The notes beneath the pieces are model-generated. The model ran no database searches, was not told the DNA's origin, and saw only the letters and a program-made list of their open reading frames with translations. Of a stretch of 36,613 nt of DNA, positions 25,913 to 33,330 are shown piece by piece (positions within the stretch are counted from its first letter, which is position 1; the number at the start of each line of letters is the position of its first letter). Made by a program: the position numbers and the translations under genes. The DNA comes from Propionibacteriaceae bacterium (lineage in GTDB: Bacteria; Actinomycetota; Actinomycetes; Propionibacteriales; Propionibacteriaceae): assembly GCA_031265875.1 (NCBI GenBank), contig JAISCA010000032.1:1-36613 (forward strand). Reading direction: 5' to 3'.

Positions 25913-27298
25913 ATGACTGAATCTCAGGGTCCAATGGCGGACCGCCCCACCGCGTCGACGGCTTCAGCGGCGGCCGTTCCCGAGCCGGCTTGGGCGCAGG
26001 AGATAATCGACGATCTGACCCGCTTGGTGGCGGTGCCCTCGATCGGGGCCCAGGCCGAGCACGCCGACGACTTGGCCCGCTCGGCCTCTCTAGTGGCCGA
26101 GCTGCTGAGCCAGGCCGGCTGCCCCGAGGTCCAGGTCTTGGACGATTGCTCGGCCCCGGCCGTGCTGGGCCGCTACCCGGCCCCGCCGGGGGCGCCGACG
26201 GTCTGCCTCTACGCCCACCACGACGTCCAACCGGTCGACCTGGCCGACTGGCGTACCCCGCCTTTCCAGCTGACTCGGGTGGGGGAGCGCTTGTACGGGC
26301 GCGGCGCCGCCGACGACAAGGGCGGCTTGGCCGCCCACCTGGCTTGTCTGCGCCGGCTGGGGCCGAACCCGCCGGTCGGGTTGACCGTGTTCATCGAGGG
26401 CGAGGAGGAGGTCGGCTCGCCCCACGTCGACCAGTTCCTGGCCCGCTACCGGGAACAACTGCGGGCGGATGTCTACGTCATCGCCGACGCCGACAACTGG
26501 GACGTCGGCTACCCGGCCCTGACCACCTCTCTGCGCGGGGTCTGCCTGGCCTTGGTCGAGGTCGCCACCTTGGACCACGCCGTCCACTCGGGCCAATTCG
26601 GCGGCGTCCTGCCAGACGCCCTGACCACCCTCTGCCACCTGCTGGCCAGCTTGCACGCCCCGGACGGGTCGGTCGCCGTGGCCGGGCTGGAAGCTCGGAC
26701 CAGCTTCGCCGTCGACTACCCGGACGACCGCTTCCGGACCGAGGCCGGCCTCCTGCCCGGCGTGGCCTACCTGGGCCAGGGCTCCTTGGCCGACCGGCTC
26801 TGGGCCGGGCCGGCCATCACCGTCATCGCCTTAGACGCGCCCAGCCTGGAGCAGGCCTCCAACACCCTGCTGCCCCGCGCCCGCGCCCTGGTCTCCCTGC
26901 GCGTGCCGCCCGGCCTCAAGGCGGATCAAGCCCTGGCCCAGTTGACCGACCACCTCCAGACCCACGCCCCCTGGGGCGCCCAGGTCCAAGTCACCCCCGC
27001 CGCCGCTGGCGACCCGGCCCAGATCGCGGTCGACGGCCCCTTCGCCCAAACCGCCCTGGCGGCCTGGGGCGAGGCCTTCGGCCAGACCCCGGCCCTGATC
27101 GGCCAAGGCGGCTCCATCCCCTTGGTCAACCAACTGTCGAGCGTCTACCCCGAGGCCAGCCTGATCGTCAGCGCCGTGGGCGACCCCGACTCCCGCATGC
27201 ACGGGGCCAACGAGTCCGTCCATTTCGGCGACCTGATCCGCTCGGTCGAGGCCGAGGTCGCCTTCATCCGACGGCTAGGCGACGCCGCCCAGGGGTAG
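25913..27298 (+). CDS. M20-family metallopeptidase (dipeptidase)
   Basis: Zinc-dependent exopeptidase of the M20 family, close to the dipeptidases related to CNDP. The 461-residue protein has YAHHDVQPV (100-108) with metal ligands His102 and Asp104, the bridging Asp in GAADDKGG (131-138), the catalytic and ligand glutamates in EGEEEVGS (162-169), a dimerisation lid domain in the middle, and GGSIPLV and MHGANES near the C-terminus. It is cytosolic. The 3' end of the gene is repeated in diverged form at 27783-27869, beyond the small lipoprotein gene. Confidence 0.9.
   Translation: MTESQGPMADRPTASTASAAAVPEPAWAQEIIDDLTRLVAVPSIGAQAEHADDLARSASLVAELLSQAGCPEVQVLDDCSAPAVLGRYPAPPGAPTVCLYAHHDVQPVDLADWRTPPFQLTRVGERLYGRGAADDKGGLAAHLACLRRLGPNPPVGLTVFIEGEEEVGSPHVDQFLARYREQLRADVYVIADADNWDVGYPALTTSLRGVCLALVEVATLDHAVHSGQFGGVLPDALTTLCHLLASLHAPDGSVAVAGLEARTSFAVDYPDDRFRTEAGLLPGVAYLGQGSLADRLWAGPAITVIALDAPSLEQASNTLLPRARALVSLRVPPGLKADQALAQLTDHLQTHAPWGAQVQVTPAAAGDPAQIAVDGPFAQTALAAWGEAFGQTPALIGQGGSIPLVNQLSSVYPEASLIVSAVGDPDSRMHGANESVHFGDLIRSVEAEVAFIRRLGDAAQG
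27212..27298 (+). repeat. direct repeat, copy A (3' end of the dipeptidase gene)
   Basis: 87 bases that match 27783-27869 at 75 positions, including a run of 44 identical bases (27227-27270 against 27798-27841). This copy is the functional end of the dipeptidase gene, including its TAG. Confidence 0.85.
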
Positions 27299-27374
27299 TC
27301 CGCCAGATCGGGCTCCACGGCGTATCCATTGTCCGGCGAGTGATGATCAAGAGGAGCTGAGAGGTGGCGAGGGC

Positions 27375-27743
27375 ATGTCGAGAGTTCGAATCGCTGTACT
27401 ACTGTCGTTGGCTGTCGCTGCGCTGTTCGGGGCGGGAGCCTGCGCGGCCAGCCCAGAATCGGCGTCCGTTAGCACTGAGGAAACTACGGCCTGGCAGCGG
27501 GGTACGGTCGGCGAAAGCGTTGTCGAGTTGGCGGTCCTTCAAGCCCTCAAAGACGAGTACGCCAAGGGTGCCGCCTGGGACACGCAGTCGAACACGGTGA
27601 CCGTGACTGTGTTCGCGGACGGGGACACGCTGTCGGCTGAGCGGCTGCGCGATTACGAGAGCCGAGCCGCCGCTGTCGTCAATGGCGCCGCAGTGGTCGT
27701 ACGGGTTGACCCGGGAGCTCCACCCACGTTGGCCGACTCGTGA
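27375..27743 (+). CDS. small predicted lipoprotein, family unknown
   Basis: 122 residues. A signal peptide of about 22 residues (SRVRIAVLLSLAVAALF) ends in GAGAC, so Cys23 is a plausible lipidation site, although the -3 position is Ala rather than Leu. The mature part starts with a Ser/Glu/Thr-rich stretch and then has alternating beta-like and helical segments (NTVTVTVFADGD, LRDYESRAAAVV) but no motif I recognise. Codon use is less GC-biased than the neighbours. The gene sits exactly between two diverged copies of the dipeptidase 3' end, so it probably arrived by an insertion or recombination event. Confidence 0.6.
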   Translation: MSRVRIAVLLSLAVAALFGAGACAASPESASVSTEETTAWQRGTVGESVVELAVLQALKDEYAKGAAWDTQSNTVTVTVFADGDTLSAERLRDYESRAAAVVNGAAVVVRVDPGAPPTLADS

Positions 27744-27782
27744 ACTCTGAGGCCCAGGTCCCGCTCGGCGAGCTATGAAGCT

Positions 27783-27869
27783 GGGTCTGTCCACTATGGC
27801 GACCTGATCCGCTCGGTCGAGGCCGAGGTCGCCTTCATCCGCCGCCTGGGCGACAGCGCTCAGAGGTAG
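27783..27869 (+). pseudogene. direct repeat, copy B: detached 3' end of an M20 dipeptidase gene
   Basis: In frame it reads GSVHYGDLIRSVEAEVAFI, then RRLGDSAQR and a TAG, against ESVHFGDLIRSVEAEVAFI and RRLGDAAQG in the intact gene. Of twelve base differences, most are synonymous or conservative, which means both copies evolved under coding selection after they split. Similarity stops abruptly upstream. It is therefore a leftover of a second dipeptidase allele or paralogue rather than a fresh copy. Confidence 0.75.
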
Positions 27870-27914
27870 AGTTCGCCTGATCTTGATACCGGCGGTCGCC
27901 CTACCGGGGCCGGG

Positions 27915-27920
27915 TAGACT
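27915..27920 (+). promoter_or_regulatory. -10 box of a leaderless promoter for purF
   Basis: TAGACT, six bases before the GTG at 27927, identical in layout to the purC-purS promoter. Confidence 0.55.
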
Positions 27921-27926
27921 GACGCC

Positions 27927-29438
27927 GTGCTGCGTGGCGATGGCAGGTTGACGGCTGAATTCGACCCACTGGAGAAGGCGCCGCGTGACCAATGCGGTGT
28001 CTTCGGCGTTTGGGCCCCCGGTGAAGATGTCGCTAAGTTGACTTATTTTGGGCTCTATGCCCTCCAACACCGGGGTCAGGAGTCGGCCGGCATCGCGGCC
28101 TCCAACGGTCAGAACATCCGTGTGATCAAAGACATGGGCCTGGTCTCGCAGGTCTTCGACGAGAACGCGCTGTCCTCCCTGCCGGGCGATCTGGCCATCG
28201 GCCACACCCGCTACTCCACCACCGGGGCGTCCTGCTGGGACAACGCCCAACCGACTTACCGCGCGATCGGCCAGGGTGGCTTGGCCCTGGCCCACAACGG
28301 CAATCTGACCAACACCGACGAGCTGGCCGAACGTTTGCGCCGGCGCAACCCCAGCGAGCCCATTCCGACCAAACGGAGCCTCGACTCGACCAATGACACC
28401 TCCTTGATCACCGCCCTCTTGGCCACCGACCCCAGGCCGCTGCGGGAGGCCGCCCTCGACCTCCTGCCCACCCTGCGCGGGGCCTACTGCCTGGTCTTCA
28501 TGACCGAGACCGCCCTCTACGCCGCCCGCGACCCTCAGGGCGTCCACCCCTTGGCGCTGGGCCGGCTGGAGTCGGGCTGGGTGGTGGCCAGTGAGTCCTG
28601 CGCCCTCGACATCGTCGGCGCCACCATGGTGCGCGAGATCGAGCCGGGCGAGTTCTTGACCATCGACGCGGCCGGACCGCAGTCGGTCCGTTTCGCCCCC
28701 GCCCGGCCCAAGGGCTGCCTCTTCGAGTACGTCTACCTGGCCCGCCCCGACTCCACCATCGCGGACCGGCGCATCCAGTCGGTCCGGCTCCAGATCGGCC
28801 GCACTCTGGCCGCCGAACATCCGGTCGAGGCCGACCTGGTCATTCCGGTGCCGGAGTCCGGCACGCCGGCGGCGGTCGGTTACGCCGAGGCCTCCGGCAT
28901 TCCCTTCGGTCTCGGTCTGGTCAAAAACTCCTACGTCGGACGCACCTTCATCGAGCCCTCCCAGACCATCCGTCAGCTCGGCATCCGACTCAAGCTCAAC
29001 CCCCTGCGCGACGTCATCGCCGGCCGTCGTCTGGTGGTGGTGGACGACTCGATCGTGCGCGGCAACACTCAGCGCGCCCTGATCCGGATGTTGCGCGAGG
29101 CTGGCGCGGCCGAGATCCACGTCCGCATCTCCTCGCCCCCGGTCAACTGGCCCTGTTTCTACGGCATCGACTTCGCCACCCGGTCCGAGTTGATCGCCCC
29201 CGGCATGTCGGTGGCGGACATCTGCCGCTCGATCGGGGCCGACTCGTTGGGCTACATCTCCCTGGACGGCCTGGTGGCCTCCACCGCAGTCCCGGCCGAC
29301 CACCTCTGCCGGGCCTGTTTCGACGGCGTCTACCCGATCCGGGTGCCGGAGAGCAGCGCCCAGCGGATGGGCCTGACCCAGCCGGCCGAAGAGGCGGACG
29401 ACCCCGTCTGGCAAGACTTGGTGGCCCGGGCCGGCTGA
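27927..29438 (+). CDS. purF: amidophosphoribosyltransferase
   Basis: First committed enzyme of purine synthesis; makes phosphoribosylamine from PRPP and glutamine. The 503-residue protein begins with a 22-residue propeptide that must be removed to expose the nucleophile Cys23 (DQCGVFG). The glutaminase half has LQHRGQESAG and THTRYSTTG-like GHTRYSTTG; the PRPP-binding loop is RRLVVVDDSIVRGNT near 362-376. Cysteines in KGCLFEY, NWPCFYG and the CRAC pair near the C-terminus fit the 4Fe-4S cluster of the Bacillus-type enzyme. The GTG start is set by the -10 box six bases upstream. The purM gene follows after 182 bases. Confidence 0.95.
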   Translation: MLRGDGRLTAEFDPLEKAPRDQCGVFGVWAPGEDVAKLTYFGLYALQHRGQESAGIAASNGQNIRVIKDMGLVSQVFDENALSSLPGDLAIGHTRYSTTGASCWDNAQPTYRAIGQGGLALAHNGNLTNTDELAERLRRRNPSEPIPTKRSLDSTNDTSLITALLATDPRPLREAALDLLPTLRGAYCLVFMTETALYAARDPQGVHPLALGRLESGWVVASESCALDIVGATMVREIEPGEFLTIDAAGPQSVRFAPARPKGCLFEYVYLARPDSTIADRRIQSVRLQIGRTLAAEHPVEADLVIPVPESGTPAAVGYAEASGIPFGLGLVKNSYVGRTFIEPSQTIRQLGIRLKLNPLRDVIAGRRLVVVDDSIVRGNTQRALIRMLREAGAAEIHVRISSPPVNWPCFYGIDFATRSELIAPGMSVADICRSIGADSLGYISLDGLVASTAVPADHLCRACFDGVYPIRVPESSAQRMGLTQPAEEADDPVWQDLVARAG

Positions 29439-29620
29439 CTCGGCCCGGCTGGCGCGGGTCGCGCCGGCGGCGCGGAGCTGTGACCCGCTGGGACGACACG
29501 GACTCCACTCCGGTGGATGACACGGGTCGCGACGATGGCGTGGAGCCGTAGGCTGGGACCGTACTTGTGGTCGGCCCAGTCCTTAGGGGAGAGCCGCAGC
29601 CGAGAAGAGGAGACAGCCCA

Positions 29621-30682
29621 GTGAGCCAGTCCGCCTACGCCCGCGCCGGCGTCGACATCGCCGCCGGCGACCGTGCCGTCGAACTGATGCGCCAGGCCGT
29701 CGCCAGCAGCCGTCGGCCCGAGGTGATGGGTGGTTTGGGCGGCTTCGCCGGCCTCTTCGACGCCTCGGCCTTGAAGGCGTACCGTCGACCGGTCCTGGCC
29801 ACTTCGACCGACGGCGTCGGCACCAAGGTGGCCATCGCGGCCGCCCTCGGCGTCTACGACACCATCGGCTACGACCTGATCGGCATGTTGGTCGACGACC
29901 TGGTGGTGGTGGGGGCCGAACCGCTCTTCGTGACCGACTACATCGCCTGCGGGCGGGTGGTGCCAGAGCGAGTGGCGGCGATCGTGTCCGGCGTGGCCGC
30001 CGCCTGCGCCGAGGCCGGCGCCGCCCTCCTGGGCGGGGAGACGGCCGAGCACCCCGGCTTGCTGGGGCCGGACGAGTTCGACCTGGCCGGCGCCACCACC
30101 GGCGTGGTCGAGGCTGACGCCTGCCTGGGCCCGCAGCTGGTGCGGGCCGGCGACCGCGTCTTGGCCCTGGCCTCCTCTGGTTTGCACGCCAACGGCTATT
30201 CGCTGGTCCGCCACGTTTTGTTGGACCAGGCCGGTTGGTCCCTGGAGCGTCAGACGCCCGAGTTGGGGCGCAGCTTGGGCGAGGAGTTGCTGACGCCGAC
30301 CCGGGTCTACGCCCGTCCCCTGCTCGAAGCCCTGGCCGCCGCCGAGGTGCACGCCCTCAGCCACATCACCGGCGGTGGCCTGGCCGGCAACCTGGCCCGG
30401 GTCGTGCCGGAGGGGCTCAAGGCCGTCGTCGACCGGTCGACCTGGACCCCGCCGGCCATCTTCGAGCTGGTGCGCCAGGTCGGCCAGCTCAGCCAAGCCG
30501 ACGTCGAAGCCGCCCTCAACATGGGCGTCGGCATGGTCGCGATCTTGCCCGAGGCCTCCCTGGCTCCGGTCCAATCCGTCCTAGCCAGTCACGCTGTGGT
30601 CAGCTGGTCGCTGGGTCAGATCGAGGCCGCCGACGACGCCGGCGGGTCCGTCGCCCTGGTCGGGCGCCATCCGGCCACTTGA
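29621..30682 (+). CDS. purM: phosphoribosylformylglycinamidine cyclo-ligase (AIR synthetase)
   Basis: Closes the imidazole ring of AIR using ATP. From the GTG at 29621 it has 353 residues, the usual length, with the N-terminal YARAGVDIAAGD, STDGVGTK, DLIGMLVDDLVVVGAEPLFVTDYIA, GGETAEHPG and the HITGGGLAGNLARV motif near the C-terminal third. AGAGGAGA at 29606-29613 sits seven bases before the GTG; the GTG at 29567 in the same frame is rejected. A TAGGCT box near 29549 would give a leader of about 60 bases. Confidence 0.95.
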   Translation: MSQSAYARAGVDIAAGDRAVELMRQAVASSRRPEVMGGLGGFAGLFDASALKAYRRPVLATSTDGVGTKVAIAAALGVYDTIGYDLIGMLVDDLVVVGAEPLFVTDYIACGRVVPERVAAIVSGVAAACAEAGAALLGGETAEHPGLLGPDEFDLAGATTGVVEADACLGPQLVRAGDRVLALASSGLHANGYSLVRHVLLDQAGWSLERQTPELGRSLGEELLTPTRVYARPLLEALAAAEVHALSHITGGGLAGNLARVVPEGLKAVVDRSTWTPPAIFELVRQVGQLSQADVEAALNMGVGMVAILPEASLAPVQSVLASHAVVSWSLGQIEAADDAGGSVALVGRHPAT

Positions 30683-30709
30683 GCCGCACAGCCCAACCGG
30701 TGGCGCCTT

Positions 30710-30738
30710 TTGGCGCACACGACCGCCTCCGGTAATCT
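30710..30738 (+). promoter_or_regulatory. promoter for the DUF3073-hydrolase pair
   Basis: TTGGCG (30710-30715), a 17-base spacer and TAATCT (30733-30738), placed 75 bases before the DUF3073 start. Confidence 0.5.
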
Positions 30739-30812
30739 TGGGGGCACGACAGATCTCATCCATTGAACGCCGCGGTCCACCGCCGGCTACGAGCAGCGAG
30801 GGGGCTGACCCT

Positions 30813-31055
30813 ATGGGGCGCGGCCGAGCGAAAGCAAAGCAGACTAGAGTCGCTCGCGACTTGAAGTACAGGTCAGTCTCCACCGATTTCGCATCCTTGG
30901 AAGCTGAACTGCGCGGATCCTCCGGGCTGGACGACATTCCGCCGGCTTACGCCGATCTGGCTGAGGCTTACCTCGAAGAAGACGTGGACGAGTCTGACGA
31001 TCTCTCCGACGAGGTGGAGGCGAACGATGACGGCGAATCGCGGCCTGTCACATAA
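30813..31055 (+). CDS. DUF3073 family protein
   Basis: 80-residue actinobacterial protein of unknown function, routinely found just after purM. It opens with the family signature MGRGRAKAKQTRVARDLKY, a basic stretch, and ends in a strongly acidic tail (EEDVDESDDLSDEVEANDD). The sharp charge split suggests a nucleic-acid or ribosome binding head with an acidic tail, but this is only inference. GAGGGGG lies eight bases before the ATG at 30813; the longer in-frame start at 30738 is inside the promoter. The end overlaps the next gene by 29 bases. Confidence 0.88.
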   Translation: MGRGRAKAKQTRVARDLKYRSVSTDFASLEAELRGSSGLDDIPPAYADLAEAYLEEDVDESDDLSDEVEANDDGESRPVT

Positions 31056-32145
31056 GGCAGTCGATCTCATCAGTAAGTGGCGTTCTGTCCTGTCTGGTTC
31101 CCAGGACGAGATCGTGGCTCCCCCAGAACCGTCTCAGGCGTCGGCTCAGTCTCTCCAGCCGGCCTTCTGGTCCGACCAGTGGGCCCCGGACGTCTACCTT
31201 GAGGGCTACGAGACCCTGACCTGGCATATGCCTGACCGCCCCCACCTGCCGGAGGAGGGCGACGGCTATCTCAAAGCCACCTTGGTCAGGCCCCGGCCGG
31301 ATCAGTCCACCCGTGCCATCCTGCACATCCACGGCTGGAATGAGTATTTCTTCGAGGACCATCTGGCGCGGGTCTGGCAAGGCTTGGGCTATGACTTCTA
31401 CGCCCTCGACCTGCACCGTTACGGCCGCAGCCTGCAGCCGGGCGAGCTGTTCGGGTACACCGACTCCATCACCGGCTACTTCGAGGAGATCGACGCCGCC
31501 GTCGACTTGATCAAGCGGACCCACTCCCAGATCGTCCTGAGCGGGCACTCGACCGGCGGATTGACCTGCGCCATGTGGGCCGACGCCCGCCCCGGCCAAT
31601 TGGTCGGCTTGGTCTTGAACTCGCCCTGGCTCGATCTGCAGGGCTCCTTCTTGACCCGTCTGCTGACGCCGCCGATCGTCAAGGGCTTGTCCACCAAGGC
31701 CCCCACCATGGAGCTGCCCAAGGCCGAGTCCGACCTCTACATCCGTTCCCTGCACCAGGCCTTCGGCGGCGAGTGGAACTTCGACCTGGCTCTCAAAAAG
31801 CCGTCCAGCAGTCCGATCCGCCCCGGCTGGCTGGCCGCCGTGGTGCGGGCCCAGGACCGGATCGCCGACCGGCTCGACATCGACGTGCCAATCCTGCTGG
31901 CCCTGTCCGCCCGTAGCTCCGCGCCCAAGCAATTCGAGGACGAGGACGTCAGACGGACCGACCTCGCGCTCGACGTCGAACTGGTGGCGGCCCGCGCCCC
32001 CAAACTGGGCTGGCACGTCAGCCTGGTGCGGTTGGAGGGCGCTCTGCACGACATCGCTCTGTCGGCCGAGCCGGTCCGCCGTCGCTTCTTCGACGAGATC
32101 CGGCGCTGGGACCTGGCCTATGTCAGCGGCCCCAAAGCTCACTGA
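31027..32145 (+). CDS. alpha/beta hydrolase (lysophospholipase-like)
   Basis: 372-residue serine hydrolase of the monoacylglycerol lipase/lysophospholipase type. The oxyanion-hole motif is HIHGWNEYFF near 100-109, the nucleophile is Ser175 in GHSTGG, and the catalytic His is probably in GALHDI near 340. There is no signal peptide, so it acts in the cytosol or at the inner face of the membrane. GGAGG lies about six bases before the ATG, which overlaps the DUF3073 coding region in another frame, so the two are translationally linked. The natural substrate is unknown. Confidence 0.86.
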   Translation: MTANRGLSHKAVDLISKWRSVLSGSQDEIVAPPEPSQASAQSLQPAFWSDQWAPDVYLEGYETLTWHMPDRPHLPEEGDGYLKATLVRPRPDQSTRAILHIHGWNEYFFEDHLARVWQGLGYDFYALDLHRYGRSLQPGELFGYTDSITGYFEEIDAAVDLIKRTHSQIVLSGHSTGGLTCAMWADARPGQLVGLVLNSPWLDLQGSFLTRLLTPPIVKGLSTKAPTMELPKAESDLYIRSLHQAFGGEWNFDLALKKPSSSPIRPGWLAAVVRAQDRIADRLDIDVPILLALSARSSAPKQFEDEDVRRTDLALDVELVAARAPKLGWHVSLVRLEGALHDIALSAEPVRRRFFDEIRRWDLAYVSGPKAH

Positions 32146-32257
32146 GACCGAGGTCCACTGAGGCCGCGAACAGGCTGAGCGGTCGTCGCTGGGGCCGTTC
32201 CGACTGACCTGCGCTGACCCAGCCGGGCCGATCGCTCCGCTTCCGTCAGTCTCGTCG

Positions 32258-32286
32258 TGGCGAACCGGGGGCCGATGACATAGACT
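32258..32286 (+). promoter_or_regulatory. promoter of the tRNA-Glu gene
   Basis: TGGCGA (32258-32263), 17 bases, TAGACT (32281-32286), about 25 bases before the tRNA. A small ACGTT-CAC-AACGT hairpin lies between. Confidence 0.5.
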
Positions 32287-32310
32287 GGCCGAGCACGTTC
32301 ACAACGTCAT

Positions 32311-32383
32311 GTCCCCATCGTCTAGGGGCCTAGGACACCGCCCTTTCACGGCGGCAGCACGGGTTCGAATCCCGTTGGGGATG
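32311..32383 (+). tRNA. tRNA-Glu (anticodon TTC)
   Basis: A full cloverleaf can be drawn: acceptor GTCCCCA against TGGGGAT (one G-U pair), anticodon stem CCGCC/GGCGG around CTTTCAC with TTC at 32345-32347, and a T-arm with GGTTCGAAT. CCA is not encoded. Confidence 0.95.
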
Positions 32384-32468
32384 CGAGGTGGACCGAGCGG
32401 GTGACGGGCCTGGGGCTCATCACCTAGTCGGCTCCGCGTCAGAACTAGCTCTCAGCCGTCCGCTGGGA

Positions 32469-32474
32469 TATAGT
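32469..32474 (+). promoter_or_regulatory. -10 box before tRNA-Asp
   Basis: TATAGT, 41 bases before the tRNA-Asp gene. It suggests a separate promoter for the Asp-Phe pair. Confidence 0.4.
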
Positions 32475-32515
32475 TCATCGGGCTGGTCCGCCAGTCTCAA
32501 GGTCCTAGCACCTAG

Positions 32516-32589
32516 GGCCCCGTAGCGCAGTTGGTTAGCGCGTCGGCCTGTCACGCCGAAGGTCGCGGGTTCAAGTCCCGTCGGGGTCG
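32516..32589 (+). tRNA. tRNA-Asp (anticodon GTC)
   Basis: Acceptor GGCCCCG against CGGGGTC (one G-U pair), anticodon stem TCGGC/GCCGA around CTGTCAC with GTC at 32550-32552, and a T-arm with GGTTCAAGT. CCA is not encoded. Confidence 0.95.
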
Positions 32590-32604
32590 CCGAGAGCATC
32601 ACCC

Positions 32605-32678
32605 GGCCAGGTAGCTCAGTAGGTAGTAGCGCATCCCTGAAAAGGATGAGGTCGCCGGTTCGACCCCGGCCCTGGCCA
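32605..32678 (+). tRNA. tRNA-Phe (anticodon GAA)
   Basis: Acceptor GGCCAGG against CCTGGCC, anticodon stem CATCC/GGATG around CTGAAAA with GAA at 32639-32641, T-stem GCCGG/CCGGC. It starts 15 bases after tRNA-Asp. CCA is not encoded. Confidence 0.95.
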
Positions 32679-32735
32679 CGAACGAGGCCGAGCTGTGTCC
32701 GCTTTCAGCGGACCGCGCTCGTTCGTCCTTCATTC
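32679..32735 (+). terminator. terminator of the tRNA unit
   Basis: CGAACGAG (32679-32686) pairs with CTCGTTCG (32718-32725), and inside it GTCCGCT-TTC-AGCGGAC (32697-32713) forms a perfect seven-base-pair hairpin. A T-rich stretch follows. It begins immediately after tRNA-Phe. Confidence 0.7.
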
Positions 32736-33275
32736 CTTGGGAGCCAAGCCCCCAATCCCCCTTGCCGTGGTTGGGTTCGTCTACCGGGTGCGTTTGCTGG
32801 GATGGGACTTTTTGCGGGTTCCGTTCGTTCGCTTCGGCCTGTTCGCCTGTGCTCGGGTCTTGAGATTCTCCAGACAGGGTCTGGAGAATCTCCCCTGATG
32901 CTTGATTAACTAAGATTGGCGTATTCTATAAAGTCATTGTTCATTTTAGTCGCGCCCCAAAGCGGGCGGTCAAATTTGCTGGCGTATGTTCCAGCAGAGC
33001 TATATAGCCGTAGACGGCTTGCTTCTGGCCCGACCGCCCTAAGTGTCATTCCTCCGGGGTGATGATCGTGGCTAGTGAGCGGGCTTGGAGAGCGGCTGCG
33101 AAGTTGTCCGTCGGGGGCGGGTTCCACCAGTGGTCCGAGGGCGGGCGGCTGATGTTGACGGCGCTGGAACTCGCATTGGAGCACGCAATACGACCGGTGT
33201 CTGAGGTGATTAGACCACGATCTCGTAGGGGCTTGCCTGCGTATGCCTGACTGGTGTCCTGGCGTCGGGAAAGGG
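32736..33275. other. gene-poor region with lower GC, possible degraded sequence
   Basis: No gene is supported. A 14-base-pair hairpin with a three-base loop lies at 32862-32892. From about 32890 to 33060 the sequence becomes clearly AT-richer than anywhere else in the window, with ATAT and AATTT stretches. Several frames give short protein-like pieces without a start. A 63-codon ORF at 33059-33250 has no homology I recognise. Sequence next to tRNA genes is a common landing place for mobile DNA, but no repeat of a tRNA end is seen. Confidence 0.45.
32862..32892. other. strong hairpin downstream of the tRNA genes
   Basis: Perfect 14-base-pair inverted repeat, arms 32862-32875 and 32879-32892, loop AGG. 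No T-tract follows on either strand, so its role is open. Confidence 0.5.
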
Positions 33276-33308
33276 GCGACCGCCCCGGGGGTGGGCCGGG
33301 GCGGTCGC
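33276..33308 (-). terminator. terminator of the SH3 peptidase gene
   Basis: Perfect 13-base-pair GC-rich stem (33276-33288 with 33296-33308, seven-base loop), 22 bases after the stop codon on the minus strand and followed there by CCTTTCCC. Confidence 0.75.
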
Positions 33309-33330
33309 TGTGGTTGGGAATGAACGTCGG

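Noticed and set aside
32605-33250. Integrated element using the tRNA-Phe 3' end as attachment site
   Set aside because: No second copy of the tRNA 3' end and no integrase gene is seen in the window.
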